A stretch of 64,000 nt of DNA from an uncultured Oscillospiraceae bacterium (lineage in GTDB: Bacteria > Bacillota > Clostridia > Oscillospirales > Oscillospiraceae), in the NCBI GenBank assembly GCA_934590325.1, contig CAKTOW010000001.1, forward strand, positions 124,001 through 188,000. Direction: 5' to 3'. Shown here piece after piece: positions 44,516-53,288 of this stretch. Numbering within the stretch: position 1 is the first letter of the stretch; the number at the start of each line of letters is the position of its first letter. The position numbers were made by a program, and so were the translations under genes. The notes beneath the pieces are model-generated. The model was given only the letters and a program-made list of their open reading frames with translations, did no database searches and had not been told where the DNA came from.

Positions 44516-45480
44516 GAAAGATCGCGGTCTATGACAATTTCACCGAGCCGAAGCACCGGCAGCGCATCGACGAGACTGCCGCAAAGTACGGCTTCGCCGT
44601 GGACTATTACGCGGCGCCGGAGAGCGTGCCCGCGGAGAAGCGGGGCGAGTATGAGGTCATCTACGGCATGCCTAAGCCGGGCGAGCTGAAGGATTTTGTG
44701 GATCTGAAGTGGTTCTGCGGCAGCTTCGCCGGAGTGGACGCCTATCTGGACGAGGGGCTGTATCCCTCCCCGGAGGTGATGCTGTCCAATTCCTCCGGGG
44801 CCTACGGCGTGACCATCGCCGAGCACATGATCATGGTGACGCTGATGCTGCTGCGCCACGCCGGTACCTACTGCGCCGACCAGACGGCGGGACGGTGGGG
44901 CCAGGTGCTGCCCATGCGCTCTATCATCGGGAGCACCATCACGGTGGTGGGCACCGGGGACATCGGCACGGAGTTCGCGCGCCGGGCCAAGGCGCTGGGC
45001 GCGAAGTGCATACGTGGTGTGCGGCGGACGAAAAAGGCCGCCGACCCGGCCTTTGACGAGATACACACCAACGACGAGCTGGACGGGCTGCTGGCGGACA
45101 CCGACATACTGGCGCTGGCGCTGCCCGCTACCGGCGAGACAAGGGGCATACTGTCCGCGGAGCGCATCGCGCGGCTGCCGCAGGCGGCCTACGTGGTGAA
45201 CGTGGGGCGCGGCAGCGCCATCGACCAGGCGGCGCTTATCGACGCGCTGAACGGCGGGCGCATCGCCGGGGCGGCGCTGGATGTGTTCCAGACGGAGCCG
45301 CTGCCCCAGGGGGACCCGGCATGGACGGCGAAGAACCTGCTCATCACACCGCACATCTCCGGGCAGATGAGCCTGGGGTACACCCGCGACCGGAATGTGG
45401 AGCTGTTCTGTGAGGACCTGGAGCGGTACGGCAGAGGCGAGAAGCCGGTACGGCTGGTGGACAGGAAGATAGGCTACTGA
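44512..45480 (+). CDS. D-isomer-specific 2-hydroxyacid dehydrogenase
   Basis: A 322-residue NAD(P)-dependent oxidoreductase. The NAD-binding VVGTGDIGTEFARRAKALG (about residues 145-163), the catalytic arginine block VVNVGRGSAID, the LDVFQTEPLP glutamate, and the ITPHISG histidine are all placed as in the family. The substrate (glyoxylate, hydroxypyruvate, lactate or other 2-oxoacid) cannot be told. It is coupled to the upstream flavoprotein by an ATGA overlap. Confidence 0.9.
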   Translation: MRKIAVYDNFTEPKHRQRIDETAAKYGFAVDYYAAPESVPAEKRGEYEVIYGMPKPGELKDFVDLKWFCGSFAGVDAYLDEGLYPSPEVMLSNSSGAYGVTIAEHMIMVTLMLLRHAGTYCADQTAGRWGQVLPMRSIIGSTITVVGTGDIGTEFARRAKALGAKCIRGVRRTKKAADPAFDEIHTNDELDGLLADTDILALALPATGETRGILSAERIARLPQAAYVVNVGRGSAIDQAALIDALNGGRIAGAALDVFQTEPLPQGDPAWTAKNLLITPHISGQMSLGYTRDRNVELFCEDLERYGRGEKPVRLVDRKIGY

Positions 45481-45513
45481 GATAAGGGCATACCGGGACG
45501 GGAGGTGATGACC

Positions 45514-46734
45514 GTGGGCGAACGGGTGATACTGCACTGTGACCTGAATTGCTTTTTCGCGTCGGTGGAGCTGCTGGACAAACCCGCCCTGTGGGAGGTG
45601 CCGGTGGCGGTGTGCGGGGACCCGAAGTCACGCCACGGCATCATCCTGGCCAAAAACGAACCGGCGAAGCGGCGGGGCGTGAAAACGGCGGAGACCGTGT
45701 GGCAGGCGAAGAAGAAGTGCCCGGTGCTGGTGCTGCTGCCGCCGCACCACGAGCTGTACAAAAAATTCTCGCGGCAGGTGAACGAGATATACGAACGGTT
45801 CACGGACCTGGTGGAGTCCTTCGGCATCGACGAGAGCTGGCTGGACGTGACCGGGAGCCTGCATCTGTTCGGCGGGGAGCCGCGGGCGCTGGCGGACCGG
45901 ATACGCGCCACGGTGAAGGAGGAAACGGGGCTGACGGTCAGCGTGGGGGTGTCCTTCAACAAGGTGTTCGCCAAGCTGGGCAGCGACATGAAGAAGCCGG
46001 ACGCCACCACGGTGATACCGCCTGACAGGTGGCAGGAGATGGTGTGGCCGCTGCCGCTGGGGGACATGCTGTTCGCCGGGCGGGCGGCCACGGAGACACT
46101 GAAGAAGTACGGCGTGGAGACCATCGGACAGCTGGCGGCCTGCGACCGGGCACTGCCGGAGCAGCTGCTGGGCAAGATGGGCCGGCAGCTGTGGCAGTAC
46201 GCCAACGGGCTGGACAAGAGCCCGGTGAAGCCCCGGCACGAGGCGGAGCCGGTAAAGTCCGTGGGCAACGGCACCACGTTCCCGCAGAACCTGGTGAAGT
46301 GGGAGCAGCTGCGCGCGGGGCTGCTGCCCCTGTGCGACAGTGTGGCCACACGACTGCGGCGGCAGGGGCTGTACGCCGGGGGCGTCAGCGTGACCATAAA
46401 GGACGCCGAGTTCAGGACCGTCAGCCGGCAGGTGCGGCTGGACGCGCCCACGCACCTGATGCGGGACATCCACCGCACGGCGCTGGAGCTGGCCGGGCAG
46501 ATATGGAAGCCGCCCACGCCGGTGCGCGCCATGACGGTGACGGCGCTGTACGTGACGGAGAGCGCGGAGTCCTTCGAGCAGATGGACCTGTTGGGCGGGA
46601 AGGCGCAAGCGCGCAGCCAAAAGCAGGAGAAGCTGGAGGACGCCATGGACGCCATACGGCGGACGTACGGGCGGAAGGCTATCGCCTTCGGTGAGAGCGA
46701 GGAGCCGCCGGCGCCCTTCCCTCCGGAGGAATGA
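45514..46734 (+). CDS. dinB: DNA polymerase IV (Y family)
   Basis: A 406-residue translesion polymerase. HCDLNCFFASVELL holds the first catalytic aspartate, FGIDESWLDVT the second DE pair, and VGVSFNKVFAKLGSDMKKP the fingers/palm block. A SFEQMDLLGG segment near the C-terminus resembles a beta-clamp binding motif. GTG 45514 fits GGGAGG at 45500-45505; ATG 45508 is too close to it, so the true start is one of these two. It is the chromosomal Y-family enzyme, distinct from the element-borne one at 54712. Confidence 0.93.
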   Translation: MGERVILHCDLNCFFASVELLDKPALWEVPVAVCGDPKSRHGIILAKNEPAKRRGVKTAETVWQAKKKCPVLVLLPPHHELYKKFSRQVNEIYERFTDLVESFGIDESWLDVTGSLHLFGGEPRALADRIRATVKEETGLTVSVGVSFNKVFAKLGSDMKKPDATTVIPPDRWQEMVWPLPLGDMLFAGRAATETLKKYGVETIGQLAACDRALPEQLLGKMGRQLWQYANGLDKSPVKPRHEAEPVKSVGNGTTFPQNLVKWEQLRAGLLPLCDSVATRLRRQGLYAGGVSVTIKDAEFRTVSRQVRLDAPTHLMRDIHRTALELAGQIWKPPTPVRAMTVTALYVTESAESFEQMDLLGGKAQARSQKQEKLEDAMDAIRRTYGRKAIAFGESEEPPAPFPPEE

Positions 46735-46775
46735 AAAAAACGGGTATCGCCCCGATGGGGCGATACCCGTTTTTT
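46735..46775 (+). terminator. dinB terminator
   Basis: AAAAAACGGGTATCGCCCC and its complement around GAT, followed by TTTTTTG; abuts the dinB stop. Confidence 0.9.
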
Positions 46776-46855
46776 GTTGAGGGGGTCATGGGCGTGGACT
46801 TTTCGTATAGGGACAGTCCCGGGGCGCATAGGGTGGTGTGAAAGGAGCGATGCGT

Positions 46856-47062
46856 ATGGTATCCGCCGCGCTGCTGCTGTTGTGCAACAGCCTGTTTCTG
46901 TCCCTGCACCTGTCCGGCTCCGCCGGTTCGTTCCCCAAGCCGCTGTCTGCCGAGAAGGAGCGGGAGTACCTGGAGCGGTGCGCCGCCGGTGATCTGGAGG
47001 CGCGGAACACGCTGGTAGAGCATAATCTGCGCCTGGTGGCGCACATCATCAAAAAGATGTAG
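46856..47062 (+). pseudogene. sigK: sporulation sigma factor SigK, N-terminal fragment (interrupted)
   Basis: 68 codons that match the start of SigK: a hydrophobic pro-sequence ([15 protein letters not shown]), then [37 protein letters not shown]. The match ends at that point in region 2 and a stop follows one codon later. SigK directs late mother-cell transcription and is normally about 230 residues; the rest is absent from the window. In several spore formers sigK is split by a skin element that is excised in the mother cell. AAAGGAG precedes ATG 46856. Permanent loss is the alternative to a developmental interruption. Confidence 0.8.
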
Positions 47063-47284
47063 TCCAAAATGCCAATCGGAAAGCTGGAACGCGGAAAAAT
47101 ACGGGGCGGAAGAAAACTCGGCGGAGGATTGGTGGCGTACATCTTCCCTAAGTGTTGCACCACCAAATGCGGGACAACTGCTGTCCGGCAGCCTGAGAGT
47201 AGACAGCTATAACCGGCATCTGGACATTGTGTATCAGACGTACCTCCTATTGGCATAGGGGACAAGCATTATAAAGCAGGAAGC
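47063..47284. other. left junction of DNA inserted in sigK
   Basis: No gene. An 8-base inverted repeat, ATGCCAAT near 47070 and ATTGGCAT near 47250, brackets about 180 bases. The sequence after the sigK fragment has no similarity that I can see to sigma factors. The exact crossover cannot be fixed without the right end. Confidence 0.45.
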
Positions 47285-47315
47285 AAAAAGAGACGGTGTG
47301 AACCGTCTCTTTTTC
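47285..47315 (+). terminator. hairpin terminator near the sigK junction
   Basis: AAAGAGACGG and CCGTCTCTTT around TGTGAA, followed by TTC. Confidence 0.75.
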
Positions 47316-47346
47316 TATATTAAAATATAAGGGAGGAGGAACGCCC

Positions 47347-48234
47347 ATGGCTGTATTCAGGGTGGAGAAAACGCGGAACTATACCGTCATGTCAAATTAC
47401 CATCTGCGGGACAAGTCCCTGTCGCTGAAGGCAAAGGGCCTGTTGTCCCTGATGCTGTCGCTGCCGGAGGATTGGGACTACACCACCAAGGGACTGGCGC
47501 GCATCTGTAAGGATGGCGTGGACAGCATCTGTGCCACGGTGCGGGAACTGGAGGGCGCGGGGTACATCGTGCGGGAGCGGGAACGCCACGCGGACGGTAC
47601 GCTGGGCGGCATCGAATATACCATTCTGGAGCAGCCCAGAGAGCCGGAGCCACCTAAACGGGAAAATCCCGTTCAGGCGGAAAATACCGGCGACGCACCT
47701 AAACGGGCTTTTCCAGAACAGGTAAAACCTGTCTTGGGAAAACCTGAACAGGAAAATCCCGCGCAATTAAATATACAAGAACAAAGTAAAGAAATACTAA
47801 GTACGGATTCTACTAAGTCCTTCCCTTCCTTTCCTCATAAGGGCAAGCCTATACAGGAGAGCGGAATGGAGCGACGGGAGACATACCGAGAGCGGATCAT
47901 GACCAATGTGGACTACGATTATCTCGTCGGTTACACAGAGGTAGATCGCGCACGGTTGGACGAGCTGGTGGGGCTGATGCTGGATACCGTGTGCTCCACC
48001 AAGTCTACCATCCGCGTGGCGGGCGAGGAGCTGCCGGCGGAGGTAGTGCGTTCAAGGCTGCTGAAGCTGACCGGCGCGCATCTGCTGTATGTACTGGATC
48101 GGATCAGGGAAAATACTACCGACGTGCGCCATGTGAAGCCATATCTGCTGACCGCGCTGTATAACGCGCCGTTGACCATGGATAACCACTACGCACTGAT
48201 GGTGGGCCATGACCTCAGCGGCGGGAGTGGGTAG
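47347..48234 (+). CDS. helix-turn-helix replication/regulatory protein of mobile elements (DUF6017-like)
   Basis: A 295-residue protein. The N-terminal winged helix (about residues 15-85: LSLKAKGLLSLMLSLPEDWDYTTKGLARICKDG) is the type found in plasmid and ICE replication-associated proteins. A variable proline-rich linker follows, then a helical C-terminal domain (YLVGYTEVDRARLDELVGLM, VKPYLLTALYNAP) that resembles DUF6017. It is the first gene after the sigK break and precedes parA and parB, the usual order in Tn1549-like elements. Confidence 0.75.
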   Translation: MAVFRVEKTRNYTVMSNYHLRDKSLSLKAKGLLSLMLSLPEDWDYTTKGLARICKDGVDSICATVRELEGAGYIVRERERHADGTLGGIEYTILEQPREPEPPKRENPVQAENTGDAPKRAFPEQVKPVLGKPEQENPAQLNIQEQSKEILSTDSTKSFPSFPHKGKPIQESGMERRETYRERIMTNVDYDYLVGYTEVDRARLDELVGLMLDTVCSTKSTIRVAGEELPAEVVRSRLLKLTGAHLLYVLDRIRENTTDVRHVKPYLLTALYNAPLTMDNHYALMVGHDLSGGSG

Positions 48235-48254
48235 AACGGAATACTGTCAGAGCA

Positions 48255-48277
48255 AGAGCCGGAAGGCTCTTTTTTTG
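48255..48277 (+). terminator. terminator before parA
   Basis: AGAGCC-GGAA-GGCTCT followed by seven T residues. Confidence 0.75.
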
Positions 48278-48300
48278 TTGCACGAAATGGAGGTGTGCTT

Positions 48301-49110
48301 TTGAAAACCATCGCACTGGCAAATCAGAAGGGCGGCGTGGGGAAAACCACCACAGCTGCCAGCTTGGGTGTCGGCCTTGCCCAGCAGGGTAAGAAAGTCC
48401 TGTTGGTGGACGCCGACGCCCAGGGCAATCTCACCCAAATGCTGGGCTGGCGGCAGCCGGACGAGCTTTCCCCTACGTTGGCCGACCTGATGACAAAGAC
48501 CGTCAACGAAGAACCCATCGCACCCGGCGAGGGTATCCTGCACCATGCGTCCGGGGTTGATCTTGTTCCCGCCAACATTGAGCTGTCGGGACTGGAGGTG
48601 ACGCTGGTGAACATTATGAGCCGTGAAACGGTGCTGCGGCAGTATCTGTCCACGCTGGCAGCGGCCTATGACTACGCCATCATCGACTGTATGCCCTCGC
48701 TGGGAATGCTGACCATCAACGCACTGACAGCGGCGGACAGCGTTATCATTCCGGTGCAGGGGCAGTATTTGGCCGCCAAGGGGCTGGAGCAGCTCATGCG
48801 TACCATCGCCCGCGTCAGGCGGCAGATCAACCCGCGGCTGGCGGTGGACGGCATCCTGCTGACCATGATGGACAGCCGTACCACGCTGGCTAAGGAAATT
48901 AGTGAGCAGTTACGCAGGAACTATGGCAGTCGGGTGTTCGCCAGCGAGATACCCCGCTCCATCCGCGTAGCGGAGATCAGCGTCACGGGAACCAGCATTT
49001 ATGAGCATGACCCGGAGGGGAAAGCGGCGAAGGCGTATAGTGCGTTGACGAAGGAGGTGTTGCAGTTTGACCCGCAAATTAAACGGCATAGAGCTGACCC
49101 GGTACGATGA
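48301..49110 (+). CDS. parA: ParA-family partition ATPase
   Basis: A 269-residue Walker-type ATPase. The deviant Walker A KGGVGKTTT lies at about residues 10-18, the DADAQGNLTQ motif follows, and YAIIDCMPSLG is the Walker B region. ParA proteins move and segregate plasmid or element DNA with ParB. TTG 48301 is chosen because GGAGG lies seven bases upstream; GTG 48295 would leave one base. It overlaps parB. Confidence 0.92.
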   Translation: MKTIALANQKGGVGKTTTAASLGVGLAQQGKKVLLVDADAQGNLTQMLGWRQPDELSPTLADLMTKTVNEEPIAPGEGILHHASGVDLVPANIELSGLEVTLVNIMSRETVLRQYLSTLAAAYDYAIIDCMPSLGMLTINALTAADSVIIPVQGQYLAAKGLEQLMRTIARVRRQINPRLAVDGILLTMMDSRTTLAKEISEQLRRNYGSRVFASEIPRSIRVAEISVTGTSIYEHDPEGKAAKAYSALTKEVLQFDPQIKRHRADPVR

Positions 49111-50005
49111 CCTGTTCAAAACAGACGAAGAGAGAAGTGCCGACCGGCAGGAGCGGGTGCAGATCGTGCCGGCGGAGCAGGTATTCCCCTATGCGCGGCA
49201 GCCGTACTCCGTAGACCGGCCCAGCGCCGATCTGGTGCGGCTGATGGACAGCATCGAGCGCACCGGCATTGCCGAGCCGCTGATCGTCCGTCCCCGCAGC
49301 GAGGGTGGATATGAGATCATATCCGGCCACCGGCGCGATTATTGCGCCAAGGTGGTGGGGCTGGACACCCGCCCGGTCATCGTGCGCAATTACAGTGACG
49401 AGGACGCGGATATTCTGGTGGTGGACTACAACATCAACCGGGAAAACCTGCTGCCCAGCGAGAAAGCAAAGGCGTATAAGCTGAAGCTGGACGCTATGAG
49501 GAGAACGGCAGGACGTCCAACAAAAAATTCTCTCCAAAATGGAGAGAATTTTCGGGGACGTTATTCTGTACAGGTTTTAGCTGAGCAAGTAGAAGATAAC
49601 GTGACCGCAATCCAGAGGTATATCCGCCTGACAAACCTCATTCCACCGCTGATAGAGGCGGTGGACGCGGGAAAGCTGAAATTCGTACCGGCAGCCGACT
49701 ACATCTCCCACCTGACCGAGAAAGAACAAACCTACCTCCAGTTCCTCATGGAGCGGGACGAGGTATCGCCCTCTGTGGATCAGGCCCAGCGGCTCAAGCA
49801 GATCAGCGCGGAGGGCAAGCTGGAGAACAACATCATCGACCTCATCATGCGGGAGGAAAAGCCGCTGGAGCGGAAGGTGACGCTGCGGAACGACCGCCTG
49901 CAAAAATACTTTCCGTCCAGCTATACGCCCAAGCAGATGGAGGAGGTCATCATCAAGCTGCTGGAGGGCTGGCATCGCCGCAGGCAGCAGGAACAGACGC
50001 GGTGA
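49067..50005 (+). CDS. parB: ParB-family partition protein
   Basis: A 312-residue DNA-binding partner of ParA. The N-terminal ParB/Srx domain has GIAEPLIVRPRSEGGYEIISGHRR and NINRENLLPSEKAKAY; a helix-turn-helix follows (VLAEQVEDNVTAIQRYIRLTNLI). It starts with TTG 49067 inside parA, behind AAGGAGG. A perfect 12-bp palindrome interrupts the coding sequence between the two domains (49524-49552), where relatives vary in length. Confidence 0.9.
   Translation: MTRKLNGIELTRYDDLFKTDEERSADRQERVQIVPAEQVFPYARQPYSVDRPSADLVRLMDSIERTGIAEPLIVRPRSEGGYEIISGHRRDYCAKVVGLDTRPVIVRNYSDEDADILVVDYNINRENLLPSEKAKAYKLKLDAMRRTAGRPTKNSLQNGENFRGRYSVQVLAEQVEDNVTAIQRYIRLTNLIPPLIEAVDAGKLKFVPAADYISHLTEKEQTYLQFLMERDEVSPSVDQAQRLKQISAEGKLENNIIDLIMREEKPLERKVTLRNDRLQKYFPSSYTPKQMEEVIIKLLEGWHRRRQQEQTR
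49524..49552. repeat. 12-bp palindrome inside parB
   Basis: AAAATTCTCTCC and GGAGAGAATTTT around a 5-base loop. Lower GC than the rest of parB; it lies in a linker between protein domains. Confidence 0.6.
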
Positions 50006-50016
50006 GGAGGTTGGTT

Positions 50017-50850
50017 ATGCGAAGGAATGAATTGCCCGATTTCTGCTTATCTACGCTGCCCTCTACAGGGCAGCTCATCATTCTCAGGAAGGGTGAGCGT
50101 GGCTACTACGCCTCCGACTGGGACACCGGAAAGCGGGAGGAAAATCAGAACATCGCTCGAGAGCATAATCGGCAGCGGGGTATTTCTGACATACAGGAGG
50201 CCGCCATGATTGCCGGTTCTATGTTCGGCTGGAATTTGCCGGGAGCAGACCCGCAGTGGTATTTGGACAACGCCAGATATGTGAACGCGACGACGGCGAA
50301 GGGGCATATCAAAGACCCTGTTATGAGTATCTACTATCCGGTGGACGATTTTCTGCTGCGATATGAGGTCTTGGGGGAAGCGAAAATGTATCTGCCGGTA
50401 TCGGCGCTTCCGAGGGAGCTGCTGGGCGCAAGGTCACAGTTTGTCATGCAGCCGGATCTGGTCTGCGGTGTACCCGCCATGCCGGTGAAGGCGCAGCAGG
50501 CACAGAACGGCAGCTACACCATGGAGCTGGAAAGCGGCAGCTATGTCATTGGTGAAATCATCAACGCAGACTATAAGATCACGGCGCGGGTGCGTGTGGG
50601 AAACGCCGAGTTTGTTTTAGGTGAACACCCGAAAGCGCCCTCCCCGTTTGTTACCTGGCAGCGCAACTGCAAGAATGATGGAGATGGGCCGCCCAACTTC
50701 TTCTGGGGACATTACGGAGCAGACCGTGCGGCGATGATCGAGGACTTCTGTGAAAGGACAGGCAGCGAGTATCAGGAGCAAAAGGAGCGGCGGGTACAAC
50801 GGGAGCAAAGCCGTACTGCGCTGAAAAAGGAACGAGGTGAAGAAAGATGA
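50017..50850 (+). CDS. mobile-element protein of unknown function
   Basis: A 277-residue soluble protein beginning MRRNELPDFCLSTLPSTGQLI with a charged, helical C-terminus. The middle has FGWNLPGADPQWYLDNA, a pattern I associate with uncharacterised proteins of ICE-type gene blocks, but no known catalytic motif. ATG 50017 has GAGGAGG seven bases upstream. It is coupled to the next gene (ATGA). Function unknown. Confidence 0.6.
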   Translation: MRRNELPDFCLSTLPSTGQLIILRKGERGYYASDWDTGKREENQNIAREHNRQRGISDIQEAAMIAGSMFGWNLPGADPQWYLDNARYVNATTAKGHIKDPVMSIYYPVDDFLLRYEVLGEAKMYLPVSALPRELLGARSQFVMQPDLVCGVPAMPVKAQQAQNGSYTMELESGSYVIGEIINADYKITARVRVGNAEFVLGEHPKAPSPFVTWQRNCKNDGDGPPNFFWGHYGADRAAMIEDFCERTGSEYQEQKERRVQREQSRTALKKERGEER

Positions 50851-51488
50851 CAGACCGTGAGCCGGTAAATATCATGGGCGTTATCGCCTTTCCGGAGCCG
50901 GATAAAAGCAAGCGCCGGATTCGCTTTATTGATCCAGAGTATAATACGCTGTTCTACATTCCAGACGGGGCCAGCATCGTCATGACGCGGATGGATGGCA
51001 GCAGCGTGATACGGCCCTGTACCTACATTGACGACTACCACACGTTGGTCGGCAGCAATGTCTATCATATTTGTCAGTTTGCAGAGATGGCACAGCGGAC
51101 AGGCACGGTGTATGAGCCGCTTGATCCAACACAGCAGCCAGCGGACGCGGGCTGCTATGAGATATATCAGATCGACAACGTGGCTAAGGTGGACTACGCC
51201 TTTATGCGATATGAGCGTGCCAAGGGAAAACTGCGTGCTGCCCATTACCGCAAAGCCTTTGCCGGAGTGCTGGCCCCCAACATGACACTGGATAAGCTAT
51301 ACCGAAAGCACAGTGCGGACACACGGCCTTTCTGCCAGCGAATGCGCTCCTTATCGGAGAGCGATGTGTTCGTGGTCAAGCGCGGCGGTGAGAGAAAGGC
51401 TTACTATGTGGATGCTGTGGGTTTTCAGGAGGTGCCGAACTTTTTGAAGGGACTGCAAAAGCTGAAAGAATGGGGCGAAGCACGGTAG
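50847..51488 (+). CDS. YodL-domain protein
   Basis: A 213-residue protein. The second half resembles the YodL domain (GCYEIYQIDNVAKVDYAFMRYERAKG), and the first half is a beta-rich domain with RRIRFIDPEYNTLFYIPDG. Such proteins lie between parB and the large helicase gene in many Clostridial elements. Function unknown. Its start overlaps the stop of the preceding gene. Confidence 0.6.
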   Translation: MTDREPVNIMGVIAFPEPDKSKRRIRFIDPEYNTLFYIPDGASIVMTRMDGSSVIRPCTYIDDYHTLVGSNVYHICQFAEMAQRTGTVYEPLDPTQQPADAGCYEIYQIDNVAKVDYAFMRYERAKGKLRAAHYRKAFAGVLAPNMTLDKLYRKHSADTRPFCQRMRSLSESDVFVVKRGGERKAYYVDAVGFQEVPNFLKGLQKLKEWGEAR

Positions 51489-51533
51489 TCGAGAACCAAT
51501 GTGCCCAACATTTTTGAGGAAGGAGGCAATGCT

Positions 51534-53126
51534 TTGGCAAGTAAATTTCAATTTATCACGGAGTTATACAGCCGCACGCTGATAAGACTGACCGGCGACT
51601 ATGAGAGCTGGACGGGCTTTTTGCGCTCGGCCTGCTATAATTATAAATGTCCGTTCGACGAGCAAGTTCTGATCTATGCCCAGCGGCCTGACGCCACGGC
51701 GGTGCTGGAGTTGGAAAAGTGGAACCGGCAGTTTGGTCGGTGGGTCAATGCCGGTGCTACCGGCATTGCTGTCATGGACGAAGCCCACGGCAAAGGGTGG
51801 CTGAAGCACTACTTTGACATCACGGACACCCATGCCACACGCATCTCGCGGCCCGTTCCCATCTGGTCGATGGAACCGGCCTACACGGAGCCGGTCATCG
51901 AGACGCTGGAGGCCACCTTTGGTACACTGGCCGAAAAGGATAATTTGCAGGACGCCATACTGTCCGCCAGCCGCAATGCCGTGGCGGATAATATGCCGGA
52001 CTATTTGCGGGATCTGCTGGATTGTCGCGGCGGCAGTATGCTGGAGGAGCTGGACGCACTGAATGTAGAGGTCACATACAGGCGGGCGCTGGAGAGCAGC
52101 GTTGCCTATATGCTGCTGACCCGGCTTTCTCTGCCTGCCGCAGCCTACATACTGCCGGAGGATTTTGAGGGTATTTATTCCTTTGATACCCCCGGCACCA
52201 TCAACGCCTTGGGCATTGCCACCAGCGATATTGCGGAGATGGGTCTGCGGGAGATCAGCCGGACGGTGATGCAGGCGCGGCGAGAGCAAAATTTTGCAAA
52301 GGATGCACAAATCGGCTATGATGCTGTCAAAGAGCAAAACAACGCCGAAAAAGAAAGGAGCGCGGAACATGGAAGTGACCTACAGAGTACAGGAGGGCTA
52401 TCGCCTGCCGAACCTGCTGATGCCCCAAGAGACGGAGACGCACCTGGGCAAGTACGCGGAGCTGCGGAGGCAGTACATCAAGAAGCATCGCAGGGTGCTG
52501 TATACGAATCTCAAGACCAGCGGTCAGCTGGCGGCACATCTAGCGGAAATCGAGGAGACAGCGCAGCGGATGGTGACGCAGGCCATGACGCAGATGGCGA
52601 AGGCCGAGGGCGTGACGGAGGAGCTGAAAGCCGCCGATCCCCAGCGCTGGATGGGGCTGATGAACAACCTGAAGCACAGCGCGGAGGAAACGGTGCTGAA
52701 CGACCTGATCTACAGCTGAATAGTACAGACGAAAACGCCGGGAGCGCAGAGCTTCCGGCGTTTTTAGATGCACACCTCATTGAAGCGATACTGTTGGACG
52801 ACGGCGGGCGCAAGCATACGCGGCAGGAGATTTTTGCGTATTTCCAAGACACCCGCGATATTGCCGCCCGCACGGAATTCCTGAAAAACAGCTACAACGA
52901 TATATGGGTGGAGGTGCTGGCCGGCGCGGACAAAGTGCGGGTGGGCTACCACGCCCAGCAGGACGGGCTCCTGATGTGGGAGGGCAGTTTTCTCTCCCGC
53001 ACATCGGAGTCCATTTTTTCATGGGGCGTGGTCGCGGAAATGACCGAGGGCCTTATCGAGCGCGGCGAGTACAAGATCAAGCTGGGCTTGCAGAACGCGC
53101 CGGTGATGGAGGAGCAGCTATGGTAA
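51534..53126 (+). CDS. element helicase/methylase, N-terminal part only (truncated)
   Basis: A 530-residue protein matching the N-terminal region of the very large helicase/methyltransferase proteins of Tn1549-type elements (WTGFLRSACYNYKCPFDEQVLIYAQRPDATAV, FGRWVNAGATGIAVMD). A long Gly/Asp/Ala/Arg-rich linker (about residues 280-400) follows, then a second domain (HTRQEIFAYFQDTRDIAARTEFLKNSYNDIW, LLMWEGSFLSRTSESIFSWGVV). It ends at VMEEQLW with no helicase motifs, whereas family members are thousands of residues long, so it is truncated, probably by the integrase unit downstream. TTG 51534 has AAGGAGG upstream. A separate gene, tnpV, overlaps the linker. Confidence 0.7.
   Translation: MASKFQFITELYSRTLIRLTGDYESWTGFLRSACYNYKCPFDEQVLIYAQRPDATAVLELEKWNRQFGRWVNAGATGIAVMDEAHGKGWLKHYFDITDTHATRISRPVPIWSMEPAYTEPVIETLEATFGTLAEKDNLQDAILSASRNAVADNMPDYLRDLLDCRGGSMLEELDALNVEVTYRRALESSVAYMLLTRLSLPAAAYILPEDFEGIYSFDTPGTINALGIATSDIAEMGLREISRTVMQARREQNFAKDAQIGYDAVKEQNNAEKERSAEHGSDLQSTGGLSPAEPADAPRDGDAPGQVRGAAEAVHQEASQGAVYESQDQRSAGGTSSGNRGDSAADGDAGHDADGEGRGRDGGAESRRSPALDGADEQPEAQRGGNGAERPDLQLNSTDENAGSAELPAFLDAHLIEAILLDDGGRKHTRQEIFAYFQDTRDIAARTEFLKNSYNDIWVEVLAGADKVRVGYHAQQDGLLMWEGSFLSRTSESIFSWGVVAEMTEGLIERGEYKIKLGLQNAPVMEEQLW
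52369..52719 (+). CDS. tnpV: transposon-encoded protein TnpV
   Basis: A 116-residue protein matching TnpV: MEVTYRVQEGYRLPNL at the start, GKYAELRRQYIKKHRRVLY, and the conserved ending RWMGLMNNLKHSAEETVLNDLIYS. It has its own AAGGAG nine bases before ATG 52369. It is read in the +1 frame within the low-complexity linker of the truncated helicase, so both frames are open over about 350 bases. Role in transposition is not established. Confidence 0.75.
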   Translation: MEVTYRVQEGYRLPNLLMPQETETHLGKYAELRRQYIKKHRRVLYTNLKTSGQLAAHLAEIEETAQRMVTQAMTQMAKAEGVTEELKAADPQRWMGLMNNLKHSAEETVLNDLIYS

Positions 53127-53288
53127 AACGATAGCATTTGCGGGGCGGGAAGTCAAGTATGGCATCGGTGTCAGGGCGAAAACAGTCGCTGGAGACCGAA
53201 ACGGGAGGTATATCCGCCGAGCCTTTCCGCGATGATGGATGATAAAAAGGGTGTTCGCCGTCAAAAATCGCGTCAGGAGGAGTACGAA

